Source: Pseudomonas gregormendelii (lineage in GTDB: Bacteria; Pseudomonadota; Gammaproteobacteria; Pseudomonadales; Pseudomonadaceae). From it: 64,000 nt of DNA. Made by a program: the position numbers and the translations under genes. The DNA lies in the NCBI RefSeq assembly GCF_017114825.1, contig NZ_JADEVO010000015.1, positions 58,759 to 122,758 on the forward strand, read 5' to 3'. How positions within the stretch are numbered: the stretch's first letter is position 1; the number at the start of each line of letters is the position of its first letter. Below, in pieces: positions 53,599-62,644 of the stretch. Under the pieces are notes generated by a model. The model ran no database searches. It worked only from the letters and a program-made list of their open reading frames with translations, and had not been told where the DNA came from.

Positions 53599-53620
53599 GC
53601 GTGGCGCTTGCGCGCCACGC
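53599..53620 (-). terminator. Candidate terminator of the LPMO gene
   Basis: GCGTGGCGC and GCGCCACGC form a perfect 9-bp stem around TTGC, 22 bases after the LPMO stop. On the minus strand it is followed by TTTCCGTCTT, a weak U-run. Confidence 0.65.
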
Positions 53621-53641
53621 CTGGTTCAACTCCGGGATCGC

Positions 53642-55129
53642 TTACTTGCGGATCCAGGCGTCTTGCCAGTTGGAACCGACGCCTGGTTCAAAACCGGTGG
53701 CGTTTGCGCCCCACTGCGAGCAGTAGCCGCTGTAAGGGAAGATCTTGCATTCGTAGGTATTGCCATCCTTCGGTTGCAGCACGGTGGTGCCAGCCTTGTA
53801 TTCTTTCAGGACTTCAGGGAAGACGAAGTCATACGAGCCATCGCTGTCAGCCTGCACGGTGAAAGAAACGGTTTCCTGTTTGGTCGCGCCTTTCTTCGGT
53901 GCCGCTTCGACCACCAGGTCGAACTTGCCGGCCTCGATGTCCTTCAGGCTGAGCGAGAAGTGCGGGGTGTTATCGCCGGCTGCAGCCTGCTTGTGGGCGA
54001 CGCTTTCCTGCTTGGCGTTGAACACCGTGGCCTTGATGGTGAAATCACTGCCCTTGGCAATCGCGTTGAAGTGCAGGTCGACTGCGCCATCCTTCAGGGT
54101 GTAGCTCGGCTGCATGCCGGTGATGTTCAATTCGATCGGTTGGTTGACCAGCTGTTTTTCCAGCTGGAAGCTGAGGATGTCGCTGCCTTTCTTCACGAAA
54201 ACGCTGTTCTTGCCGAAGTTCGGCACGATGTCGCCATCGGTGTTGAGCTCGCCCATCACGACGCCCACGTTGGCGGCATTGACTTTTTCAGCCAGCGCGT
54301 GCGGCCAGATATTGGCCTTGGCTTGTTCGTCCGAGGCGATGGTCAGGCTGATGTTCTTGTCTTCCATCTCGCCAGCAGCATTGAACAGGCGAGCGATGAC
54401 TTTATCGCCGATTTCCAGGGCTTGCGGCTGTACCACGCCGAGGTTGTTCCAAGGCGAAGGCGCCACTTCGTCGCCGTCGATGTTAACGTCGATCACCTGG
54501 TAGAACGTGGCATCGGTATCGCCGACTCTCCAGGTGGCCAGCACTACGTGATAACCGGTGTGGTCGGCCGGGATCATGACATCGTGCGAGTTCCGCTCCT
54601 CGGCCATCTGGTTGCCCATGTCTTTGTGCAGCAGTGGCACCAAGTCAAAGGATTCGCGAGTCAGCTTCTCGTTAGGATTCCAGTCTTTTTTGGTGATGTA
54701 GAATTCCTGGTAGGCGATTGGGTGCTTGGCCTTGTAGTGCCATGTGAAGGTGTTCAGGCCGGGCTTGATGTCGTTTTTTGCCCAGCGAGTTGCCGTCTGG
54801 ATGTCCATTTCCGAGAACTGGTCGATCATGCCGCCGCTCGCGATGTTGCCGTCAGCCGGGCCGCATTTGGTGAAGTCTTCTTTGCAGGCTATGCCCTGAT
54901 AGTTGGTCCGTCCGGTGATGGTGTATTCGACGCTTTGCGGTTCGTACGTAACGTTGCCGCAGTCGTCGTTCACATTGGTCCGGCACATGTACGCGCGGGA
55001 CTTAGGGCTTTCGATATAGCCGTGGGCGCTGGCTTGTTGCACGGCCAAGGAAGCCAGGGACGCCATGCCGATGGCGGCAACCAGTGGCAGTTTGCGGAAC
55101 AGACGCGATTGTTTATTGCGGATCATCAA
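53642..55129 (-). CDS. gbpA: GbpA-like chitin/GlcNAc-binding lytic polysaccharide monooxygenase (AA10)
   Basis: 495 residues. Signal peptide 1-35 ends in QASA, so the mature protein starts with His36 (HGYIESPKSRAYMCR), the first copper-brace ligand; the second is in HTGYHVVLATW. Domains: AA10 catalytic (about 36-205), two GbpA middle domains (about 215-310 and 325-415) and a C-terminal carbohydrate-binding module with aromatic YSGYCSQWG and NWQDAWIRK. GbpA proteins cleave or bind chitin and are T2SS substrates in Vibrio. The adjacent gsp operon supports secretion here. Confidence 0.92.
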   Translation of the reverse strand: MMIRNKQSRLFRKLPLVAAIGMASLASLAVQQASAHGYIESPKSRAYMCRTNVNDDCGNVTYEPQSVEYTITGRTNYQGIACKEDFTKCGPADGNIASGGMIDQFSEMDIQTATRWAKNDIKPGLNTFTWHYKAKHPIAYQEFYITKKDWNPNEKLTRESFDLVPLLHKDMGNQMAEERNSHDVMIPADHTGYHVVLATWRVGDTDATFYQVIDVNIDGDEVAPSPWNNLGVVQPQALEIGDKVIARLFNAAGEMEDKNISLTIASDEQAKANIWPHALAEKVNAANVGVVMGELNTDGDIVPNFGKNSVFVKKGSDILSFQLEKQLVNQPIELNITGMQPSYTLKDGAVDLHFNAIAKGSDFTIKATVFNAKQESVAHKQAAAGDNTPHFSLSLKDIEAGKFDLVVEAAPKKGATKQETVSFTVQADSDGSYDFVFPEVLKEYKAGTTVLQPKDGNTYECKIFPYSGYCSQWGANATGFEPGVGSNWQDAWIRK

Positions 55130-55324
55130 TTGACCTTAAATCAGATGAATATTCATGGGGTTCATGCCTCCTGAGGGGTGGGCCCGACACGCCAATAACC
55201 TTTGTCGATACCTGCTGCCGGGCCACCTCAGGAAGCAACGACAGGCTACGGCGGGCGTGCAGACGCGGGTATGGGAGGAGTACGAGAGTGCGCTGAACAT
55301 CGATCCCGTCCGCCAGCGTGCCGA

Positions 55325-57494
55325 TCAGGCCACTGTCTCAAGTACCTGATGGACGTCGTCGTGCAGCGTTGTCAGGCTCTCGCGCAGCGCGAGCAGGCCG
55401 TCGGGAAGGCCTGACGGCTGGTGCTCGGCCAACTGTTTGAGCGCATGGCAGGCCCGGGCCAGGTCCTCGGCATCGATCAGGCAGGCGACGCCGTTGAGGC
55501 GATGCACGAGGTCGTCGATGGCCTTGGTTGTCGCCGGGAGTTGGCACAGTTGCGCGATTTCTTCGCTCAGGTTGTTGCTCAGCTCCAGTAGCACGCGCCG
55601 GCGCAGGTCGGGGCTGTCGGCGAAGGTCTCCAGGTGCTGCAGATTGAAACTGCAGACGGGCTCCTCGCAAGGTGTCGGCGCAGGGGCGAAGCGATGGGTG
55701 CTGAGCACCTCCTGCAGGCGCTCCAGGGTGACCGGCTTGATCATCAACTGGTTCATCCCTGCTTCCAGGCAGCGCGTCGCTTCGTTGGTCAGGGCGCTGG
55801 CGGTGTAGCCGATGATCGAGAGGGGCCAGGCCTGGCGGTTTTTTTCCGCGGCGCGCACCGTGCGGGTCAGCTCGTAGCCGTCCATGTCGGGCATGTTGCA
55901 GTCGCTGATCAGCACGTCATACGACTCGAGCTGCAAGGCCAGCAGTGCCTCGGCGCCACTGCACACATGGGCGGCCTGATTGCCCAGGCGCTCCAGTTGC
56001 AAGGCCATGACCAGGCCGTTGGTCGATACATCGTCGACCACCAGGACGTTCAAGGCGCGGCTCGCCTGCGGTGTCGGCGTGCGGCGTTTTTCGCTGGGCG
56101 GGTTCACCGCCTGCCAGGTCAACGGCAGTTCGAGGCTGACCGTGCAGCCCCGGCCGGGGAGGCTCGTCGAGCCAGATCCGCCCTGCCATGAGCTGGGCCA
56201 GTTGATGGCAAATACTCAGGCCCAGTCCTGAACCACCGTAGAGGTGCGCGATGCTGGCGTGGGCCTGGCGATAGGGCTCGAAAATCTCGGCCTGCTGCTC
56301 TTGTGGAATGCCGATGCCACTGTCGCTGACCGTGAGCGTCACCAGGCTGCTGTCGGGCCCGGTATCGGTTTCCTGGACACGGATCAGGATGGCGCCTTGA
56401 TGGGTGAATTTCAGGGCATTGCTGATCAGGTTGTGCACGATCTGTTGCAGGCGCAGGGCATCCAGGTGATGCAGCCGTTGCGGGGCTGCGCAATAGTCGA
56501 GACTCAGTTCCAGGTTTTTCTCATGGGCCTGGACGGCGAACAGGCGCAAGCTGCTCCTGAGCAGCGGTTCCAAGGCCGTCGGCGCCGGCGTGAGCTGCAT
56601 CAGGCCGCTTTCGATCTTGTCGAGGTCAAGGATATTGCCAATCAGGTCGATCATCGACATAGCCGATTGCTGGGCGATGCGCAGGTTCATCGACGGGGTC
56701 GTCTCGGCGGTGGCTTCCAGCTCCAGCAAACCGACCAGGGCGTTAAGCGGGGTACGCAGTTCATGGCTCATGGTGGCGAGAAATTCGCTCTTCGCCGCGC
56801 TGGCTTTTTGGGCGATCTGTTTGGACTCGCGCAGCTTGAGTTCAAGCTGCTTGCGCTCGGAAATGTCCAGCCAGCCGCCGAGCAGGCCCTCCAATTCTCC
56901 CCGGGCACTGTAGAAGGGCACCAGCCATTGGTAGAGTTGGCGCAGTTCGCCGTTGACTTCAAGACTGGTGTCGACAAAGTGCGGTTGGTGGGCCCTGAGC
57001 AGGCGGCGGTGTGCGTGTTGCAGGTCTTGGGAAAACACACCCGGCAGGCAATCCTGCTCGGTAGGCAAGCGGCCTTGAATATTTTCCAGCGCGGTGCCGA
57101 ACAATTCTTCGTAGGCGCGGTTGCAGGTGTTGAGGCGGCCCTGCAGGTCGCAGACATAAAGGGGAGTCGGCAGGCTGTTGATCAGTGAAAACTGAAAGGC
57201 CAGCTTATCCTGCAGTTCGGCCTGTGCCGATTTGCGCTGTCGAACCTGAATTTGCAGGCGCCAGTTCCAGTACAGCGACGACAGGAAGATCACCAGAATC
57301 ACCAGGGCGATAGCCCAGGCCTGGTCCGAGACCAGGGCCCAGGGCGAATGGATCGGTGCTGGCACACTGGCGGGCAGCTCATCGCAGGCCTGGACCCGGC
57401 ACCAGGACCCCAGTCCTGAAAGCACGCATATAGCGGATATCAGGCGCAGCAGGCGCCCCATGCGGTTATGGAAAGCATGAGTTAAAGCGAACAT
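55325..57494 (-). pseudogene. Hybrid histidine kinase (PAS-HisKA-HATPase-REC-Hpt), frameshifted
   Basis: From ATG 57494: membrane segment at about 59-75, PAS domain (about 100-215), HisKA with phospho-His in TMSHELRTPLN (H244), and HATPase with GGSGLGLSICHQLAQLMAGRIW. After WLD the frame is lost: skipping one base at about 56165 restores SLPGRGCTVSLELPLTW and runs on into the receiver (LISDCNMPDMDGY) and an Hpt domain (VHRLNGVACLIDAEDLA). As sequenced, the protein ends in 80 nonsense residues, and the receiver/Hpt part could be made separately from 56122. The partner regulator is at 57529. A sequencing error or a slip at C/G runs is possible. Confidence 0.85.
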
Positions 57495-57528
57495 TGAATA
57501 ACCGGGATCTGTGAGTGAGGGGCGCGGC

Positions 57529-58158
57529 TCAAGCCAGGCCGCAGGCCTTGAGGTGCGTGAACAGGCCGGCCGCCGTGTCCACGCCCAGCTTGCGCATGGC
57601 GCTGCTCTTCTGGGTACTGATGGTCTGCTTGCTGCGACACAGGCGCTGGGCAATCATGCTGACGCCGAGCCCCGAACCGATCAGGCGCAGCACTTCCACT
57701 TCCCGGGCCGACAGTTGATTGAGTTGTTGCGAACTGTCGTGACCAACGTTGAGCAATTGCCGGATCGAGGGCGACATGAACGGTCGCTCGCCACGGTGGT
57801 TAATGGCTTTTGGCAAGTCATTGAGCAACCCGCGCTTGCTCACCAGGCCGCGAATGTTCAGCTTCAACAACTGGCTGGTCAATGTCGGGTTATCGAGCAT
57901 GGTGACCACGACTATTGCCATGTCGGGGTAGTGCCTGCGCAATCGCTGAATCAGCCGCAGCCCATCCATCTGGTCGTCGCAGGGCATGTTCAGGTCGGTG
58001 ACCAGCAGCTCGCAGGGCTGCTGGTGCAGCACGTCAAGCAGCGTTTCCACGCTTTGCGCCTCGCCGACAATCTTGAGTGCGCTTTGGCTTCTCAGTACGG
58101 CGCGCACGCCCATCAGGGTGATTGGGTGGTCGTCGGCTATCACTACGCGCAGGGGCAT
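57529..58158 (-). CDS. LuxR-type response regulator (BvgA/FimZ/RcsB-like)
   Basis: 209 residues. Receiver domain with the acidic pair ADDHP, the phospho-Asp in LLVTDLNMP and a conserved VVTML/SKRG lysine. The C-terminal LuxR domain is LSAREVEVLRLIGSGLGVSMIAQRLCRSKQTISTQKSSAMRKLGV. It is 34 bases upstream of the hybrid kinase gene. Related pairs (BvgAS, RocA1-RocS1, RcsCB) control fimbriae, so a role in the nearby fimbrial cluster is plausible but unproven. Confidence 0.9.
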   Translation of the reverse strand: MPLRVVIADDHPITLMGVRAVLRSQSALKIVGEAQSVETLLDVLHQQPCELLVTDLNMPCDDQMDGLRLIQRLRRHYPDMAIVVVTMLDNPTLTSQLLKLNIRGLVSKRGLLNDLPKAINHRGERPFMSPSIRQLLNVGHDSSQQLNQLSAREVEVLRLIGSGLGVSMIAQRLCRSKQTISTQKSSAMRKLGVDTAAGLFTHLKACGLA

Positions 58159-58529
58159 GATCGGACTGTACTCTCGGGTTCGGGATGGCCGCAGGCAGGT
58201 GTAACCGGTGAAGGTTGACGGCCTGAAAACAGCGATGAAGATATTGAGCAGATAACCTACAGCGATTTTTTGCCGGGTGATGCAAGAAAAGCCTTAAAAA
58301 AAGGCGCGGATACTTCGGCTGTTCGGGGAAAGACTTAAGTGTGTCGCTGTCCGGCAGGCGGTGTCGTAATTAGGCGTATTCCGATGTGCGTGCCGGGGTG
58401 GATCGTATATATAGTTGGAAGCCTTGCGGGAGTACGTTTGCGCAGGGCGCAGATCGGTTATTTGAATGATTTTTCAAATGGCGACAAGAAAAATAATGAT
58501 GCGTTTTTCTGCGGAGAGTGACGTCGTAC
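58159..58529. other. Divergent promoter region
   Basis: About 370 bases between two divergent genes; I see no gene. AT-rich patches (TTTGAATGATTTTTCAAATGG, AAGAAAAATAATGATG) likely hold the promoters of the response regulator and the cupin. Confidence 0.5.
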
Positions 58530-58964
58530 ATGTTTGATATTATAAAATCAAAAACAGTTCTACTCACTTGGGGTATCGGCTTGTCATTGTTGGCGGGTTC
58601 GGTAAGTGCACACAATCAATCCGTCGTTGAATCAGAGACGTTACTTCGTAGTAGTGCATCCTGGGATGGGCTTCCTTATGTGGCTTACCCGAGCGGATCC
58701 CCCGAGCTGACGGTGCTTAAAATTTCCATCCCGGCAAACACGGCATTACCTTGGCATACGCATCCAATGCCCAATGCTGCCTACGTTTTGTCCGGAGAGC
58801 TTACTGTCGAGAAAAAGGACATTGGCGAGAAAAAGACCCTGGGCGCAGGGCAGGTGCTGCCGGAGATGGTGGGGACGTTGCATCGTGGCCTGACGGGCGA
58901 CTTGCCCGCGGTGCTGATTGTGTTTTATGCCGGGGCCAAAGGGATGCCGTTGTCCCAGCCTTGA
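58530..58964 (+). CDS. Secreted cupin-domain protein
   Basis: 144 residues from the ATG at 58530 (GGAGAG about 12 bases upstream; a GTG at 58518 is the alternative). Signal peptide about 1-26 (GSVSAH). The cupin barrel carries the metal-binding pattern LPWHTHPMPNAAYVLSGELTVE and a second part VLPEMVGTLHRGLTGD. The ligand is unknown. It stands between two sensor-kinase systems and may be a target or a signal-binding helper (inference). Confidence 0.83.
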   Translation: MFDIIKSKTVLLTWGIGLSLLAGSVSAHNQSVVESETLLRSSASWDGLPYVAYPSGSPELTVLKISIPANTALPWHTHPMPNAAYVLSGELTVEKKDIGEKKTLGAGQVLPEMVGTLHRGLTGDLPAVLIVFYAGAKGMPLSQP

Positions 58965-59172
58965 TGCGCTGCGTGGCCGACAATCAATAGGTAGCCGTTC
59001 GGGCGCGATTGCGCTGTTTGCCGTTGCACTGGCGGCGCTATTCCAACCATGCGCTCATTACAATTTCGTAAACATATTTCAAGAAGTGTCCGAATTAAAG
59101 AGTCTTACAATAAGTTCCACCCATCGATCTTATTGATGGCGGTGTATGAGTCTTTATGACAGGGAATGATGG

Positions 59173-61629
59173 ATGAAGTGGTCAGGTGCGGCCGGTATGC
59201 GGCGCAATCTTGAGATGCCAGGGGCCCAGGGTGAACAGGCGTCGGGCAAGGGATCGTTGCGTGGTTTCCTGCGGATACTGGTGTTGATGATCGCCGGTTT
59301 TCAGGGGGAGGCCTGGAGCCAGTCCAGCGACTTGTTTACCGCGCAGGAGCTGGCCTGGATAGCTGCGCATCCGGTGTTGACCATTGGCATCGACCCCGAG
59401 TGGCGTCCCATCGAATACATGGGGGACGGCGTCTACAGGGGGCTCAGCGCCGAGTACATGAAGGCGGTCGCCAGAGTGTCCGGGCTGGAGTTTCGCCTGG
59501 CACCGCCGGTAGGCTGGGCGAGTGCTACCGAGGCACTGCTTGAGGGACGTGTCGATCTGCTTCCGGCTGTTTCCGAATGGCTGGCGCCTCCGAAGCTGCG
59601 GCAACGGATCGCTTACAGCGAACCGTACTTTGTCGGCTCCACCCTGATCGTCACCCAGGCGAGTTCGCCGGTTATCTTTGATCCGCGCCAACTCAGCGGT
59701 AAACGGGTTGCCGTCAAGGGCGGGGGCAGTTACGAACAAAGCTTGCGCGCGAGTTACCCCGACATCGACCTGGTGGTAGTTGATAGTCCTGCTCAAGCGC
59801 TGGAGCAGGTCGCCATAGGCCACGCCTACGCGGCGGTCGATATCGAAGCGGCACTGATTCCGATCCTGCAGAAACGCTACTTCGATACCCTGCACGTGGC
59901 GGGTTCTCTTCCGGATATGCTCGCGGTGGTCAGGATTGGTACGCGCATTGGAGATCAGTTGTTGATCTCCATCATCGACAAGTCGCTGGCTTCGCTGACC
60001 GCGAAGGAGACCGACCTGATGCTGGCGCAATGGGTAAGCACCACCAATTACAAGCTGCCTTCGTGGTCGACAATGCTGCATTACTACATGTGGGAGCTGG
60101 CACTCGCCGTCATCTTGTTGCTCGCCTTCGTTTTCCTGTTGTTGCGAGCGTACAGGGCTCGACGCCGTGCCGAGCGCAGCGAGCGCGACAAGGCCATGTT
60201 CCTTGCGGTCATGAGCCATGAAATCCGTACGCCGATGAATGCCGTCCTGTCGTCGGTGGAGTTGCTGGGGCGCAGCAAGTTGTCGCCTGACGACGCGTTG
60301 TTGGCCAAGGTCGCCGTCACCAGCGCCAATTCCCTGTTGGGGCTGCTGGACGATGTGCTGGATTTTTCCAAGCTCGAAGCCGACAAGCTGGAGTTGCGCT
60401 GTCTGCCGACTGATTTGCAGGCTCTGATTCAGGACGCGTTGAGTATCGTCGAGTCGCGGGCCCAGGAAAAACGCCTGCGGTTGAGCATGTCGGTGCGGCT
60501 GGATTCGCCACTGTGGCTGGTCATCGACGCCCAGCGGGTACGTCAGGTGCTGATCAATCTGTTGTCTAATGCGATCAAGTTTACCGAGGCGGGCTTGGTC
60601 AGCGTCGAGGCTGAAGTGACGGTCGACCCGCTTATCTGCGGAACCGGTCGGCTGCGTTTAGTGGTGTCGGACACCGGGATGGGTATCACCAGGCGCCAAC
60701 AGCTGCGGCTGTTCCAGGCGTTTTCCCAAGTGGATGAATCCGTCACGCGCAAGTTTGGCGGTTCCGGTTTGGGGCTTACGATCTGCGCCAGCCTGCTGAA
60801 GTTGATGGGTGGCTCCATTCGACTGGAGAGTCAGTTCGGGCGTGGTACCCAGGTAGAGGTGCTGTTGAGTGCGCCCTTGGTCCCGCCTTTGAACAACCCG
60901 ATGCACGAAGGGCATACCGCTCCGTTGTCGACGGGGGAGCGGCGTGCGCTAAGTGTGCTGGTGGTAGAGGATCATCCGGAAAACCAGTTTGTCATCAAGC
61001 GCCAGCTGCAGGCACTGGGGCACTGCGTTACGCAGGCAGAAACCGGGGAACTGGGGCTCAGCCTGCACGCCCGTTCGACGTTCGACATCATCCTGCTGGA
61101 CTGCAATTTGCCAGACATAGATGGCTACGCATTTGCCGCGCGTGTTCGTCGACGGGAGGTCGAGACCCTGGAGCGTGTGCCGATCATAGCGATCTCGGCG
61201 CTGGTCGGCCCCGAGCACATGAGTGTTTGTTTCGAGGCTGGTATGGATGGCGTACTGGCCAAGCCATTGAGAATCGACCAGCTGGGGCAAATCATTGACC
61301 TGTGGTGTGATGTCACGCCGCTGGCGACGGTTGATGCAGACGAGCCGCCTGGCGTTGAAGTTGATTTGCAACAGGCATTTATTGCGACCTCCAGCATGGA
61401 CCTTGGGTATATGTTCCAGGCCCTTGGCGCCAGTGACTGGTTTCAGGTGGCCCGCCTGGCCCATCGTATTTCCGGGGCCGCCATGATGCTCGGGGTAACC
61501 GATGTGGCTGCTGCTGCGCAGGAGGTCGAGTACCTGGCAGCAGAGGCAGGGGACGCCCAGGGCATTGCGGCGGCAATCGAACGCCTGCGAGCAACAGTTG
61601 ACTCTTTGTCATGCTTTGACATTGGGTGA
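59173..61629 (+). CDS. EvgS/BvgS-type sensor kinase (SBP-HisKA-HATPase-REC-Hpt)
   Basis: 818 residues. Hydrophobic signal/anchor about 30-45; periplasmic binding-protein sensor domain (about 66-292, PVLTIGIDPEWRPIEYMGDG); membrane segment about 307-324; HisKA with LAVMSHEIRTPMN (H349); HATPase (GGSGLGLTICASLLKLMGGSI); receiver (VVEDHPENQF, IILLDCNLPDIDG); C-terminal Hpt (LAHRISGAAMMLGV). All phosphorelay residues are present, unlike the frameshifted kinase nearby. Only one periplasmic domain is present, where BvgS has two. The likely partner is the regulator at 62645. Confidence 0.92.
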   Translation: MKWSGAAGMRRNLEMPGAQGEQASGKGSLRGFLRILVLMIAGFQGEAWSQSSDLFTAQELAWIAAHPVLTIGIDPEWRPIEYMGDGVYRGLSAEYMKAVARVSGLEFRLAPPVGWASATEALLEGRVDLLPAVSEWLAPPKLRQRIAYSEPYFVGSTLIVTQASSPVIFDPRQLSGKRVAVKGGGSYEQSLRASYPDIDLVVVDSPAQALEQVAIGHAYAAVDIEAALIPILQKRYFDTLHVAGSLPDMLAVVRIGTRIGDQLLISIIDKSLASLTAKETDLMLAQWVSTTNYKLPSWSTMLHYYMWELALAVILLLAFVFLLLRAYRARRRAERSERDKAMFLAVMSHEIRTPMNAVLSSVELLGRSKLSPDDALLAKVAVTSANSLLGLLDDVLDFSKLEADKLELRCLPTDLQALIQDALSIVESRAQEKRLRLSMSVRLDSPLWLVIDAQRVRQVLINLLSNAIKFTEAGLVSVEAEVTVDPLICGTGRLRLVVSDTGMGITRRQQLRLFQAFSQVDESVTRKFGGSGLGLTICASLLKLMGGSIRLESQFGRGTQVEVLLSAPLVPPLNNPMHEGHTAPLSTGERRALSVLVVEDHPENQFVIKRQLQALGHCVTQAETGELGLSLHARSTFDIILLDCNLPDIDGYAFAARVRRREVETLERVPIIAISALVGPEHMSVCFEAGMDGVLAKPLRIDQLGQIIDLWCDVTPLATVDADEPPGVEVDLQQAFIATSSMDLGYMFQALGASDWFQVARLAHRISGAAMMLGVTDVAAAAQEVEYLAAEAGDAQGIAAAIERLRATVDSLSCFDIG

Positions 61630-61787
61630 TTCGCCGTGGCCGGCAAACCGGTGTTGTCGATAGGCGCCCTCTGTGGCCCTTTGGTACCTGTCCCTGGGCG
61701 ATCAAGGCCTTCGATTGGCGGGCGCGGTCTGGAGGTTGACTTGCACTAATTGACGGGGCGAAAGTCATTCGTCCTGTCATTCGGGTT

Positions 61788-62198
61788 TTATTTGAAGCAG
61801 ATCAGCATAAAGCTTTGAGAGGTATCGCCTGAAGGGCCTGCCTTACCCATATATGATGTGATTACGGTGACGCGATCCTGCCGTGGTGCTGCACCCAGTT
61901 TCGCTATCCCATAGAGCAGATCATCTTCGCCCTCGCTGGCAGTCGTGGATGCCGAGCAAAATGCGGGTGCTTCTTTATAGGTGTCGGGCTTGAAATTAAT
62001 TTCGTAGTTTGCAAACCAATCTTTTTGGGAAAAGTATTTTACGCTATCGATCCATTCCGATGACTGACTGAGTACTTTTCCCTCTTTGCTGATCGAGGCG
62101 GTAAAGTACTCATTTTCTGCATGGGCTGAGAATGCTGTGCAGCTGATGCTTAGTACGGCCAGCAGGGCAGAATTTCGCAATACTTTATTTGGGTTCAT
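61788..62198 (-). CDS. Small secreted hypothetical protein
   Basis: 136 residues from the ATG at 62198 (GGAGGCAC upstream on the minus strand). Signal peptide about 1-27 (AFSAHAEN). The mature protein is small and beta-rich, with a single pair of cysteines (APAFCSAST and FMLICFK). No family recognised. It lies convergent to the kinase and divergent from the regulator, so it sits inside the two-component locus and may be a target or ligand. Confidence 0.72.
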   Translation of the reverse strand: MNPNKVLRNSALLAVLSISCTAFSAHAENEYFTASISKEGKVLSQSSEWIDSVKYFSQKDWFANYEINFKPDTYKEAPAFCSASTTASEGEDDLLYGIAKLGAAPRQDRVTVITSYMGKAGPSGDTSQSFMLICFK

Positions 62199-62644
62199 AG
62201 TGTGCCTCCAGAAATGTGGTGCCTGCCAATAATTTACAGGGCAACGCAAACCTAAGTTGAGATAGGGTTGGGGTCAATTGCTGTAAAGTATCTGAATATA
62301 ACAACTGTACATGTTGAAAATTTTTTGCAGGCGCCAAGGTGGGTCTTTGGTATGGATGATTAATGACGGTTGGGTTGATGATGTTTTTACATGTTGGGAT
62401 TTTTTCGAGTTCGAAGTGGATTGATTTTTGGTATGGATGATTAACGTGCCGATACCAGCATTTTTCGCACCATGGGATTAATCCGAAACTCTAAAAATTT
62501 AGGAATATTCCTATTTTGTTTGGGCGCTGGTTCTCTGTATTCTTGGCTCTGCTTGTTCCAGTCATAGTAACCTTGGGAAACGTATGGGCTTGTGCTCAAG
62601 ACATGAGCGGCCATTTTGCTTGTCCTGAGGCAAAGGAATTTTTC
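62199..62644. other. AT-rich divergent intergenic region
   Basis: About 445 bases with no gene. It contains an imperfect 81-bp tandem duplication (listed separately) and probably the promoters of the small secreted protein (minus) and the response regulator (plus). A hydrophobic frame starting at 62516 runs into the regulator but lacks a good ribosome site. Confidence 0.6.
62308..62468. repeat. Diverged 81-bp tandem duplication
   Basis: Unit 1 starts at 62308 and unit 2 at 62388. Both begin TACATGTTG followed by a T-rich run. Both then carry the identical 18 bases TTTGGTATGGATGATTAA (62346-62363 and 62427-62444). The rest of the units has diverged, so the shared parts look kept by selection, for example as protein binding sites. 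Confidence 0.7.

Noticed and set aside
62516..62644. N-terminal hydrophobic extension of the last response regulator, which would look like a signal peptide
   Set aside because: ATG 62645 has a good AAGGAA site and starts the receiver directly; a signal peptide before a DNA-binding regulator makes no sense.
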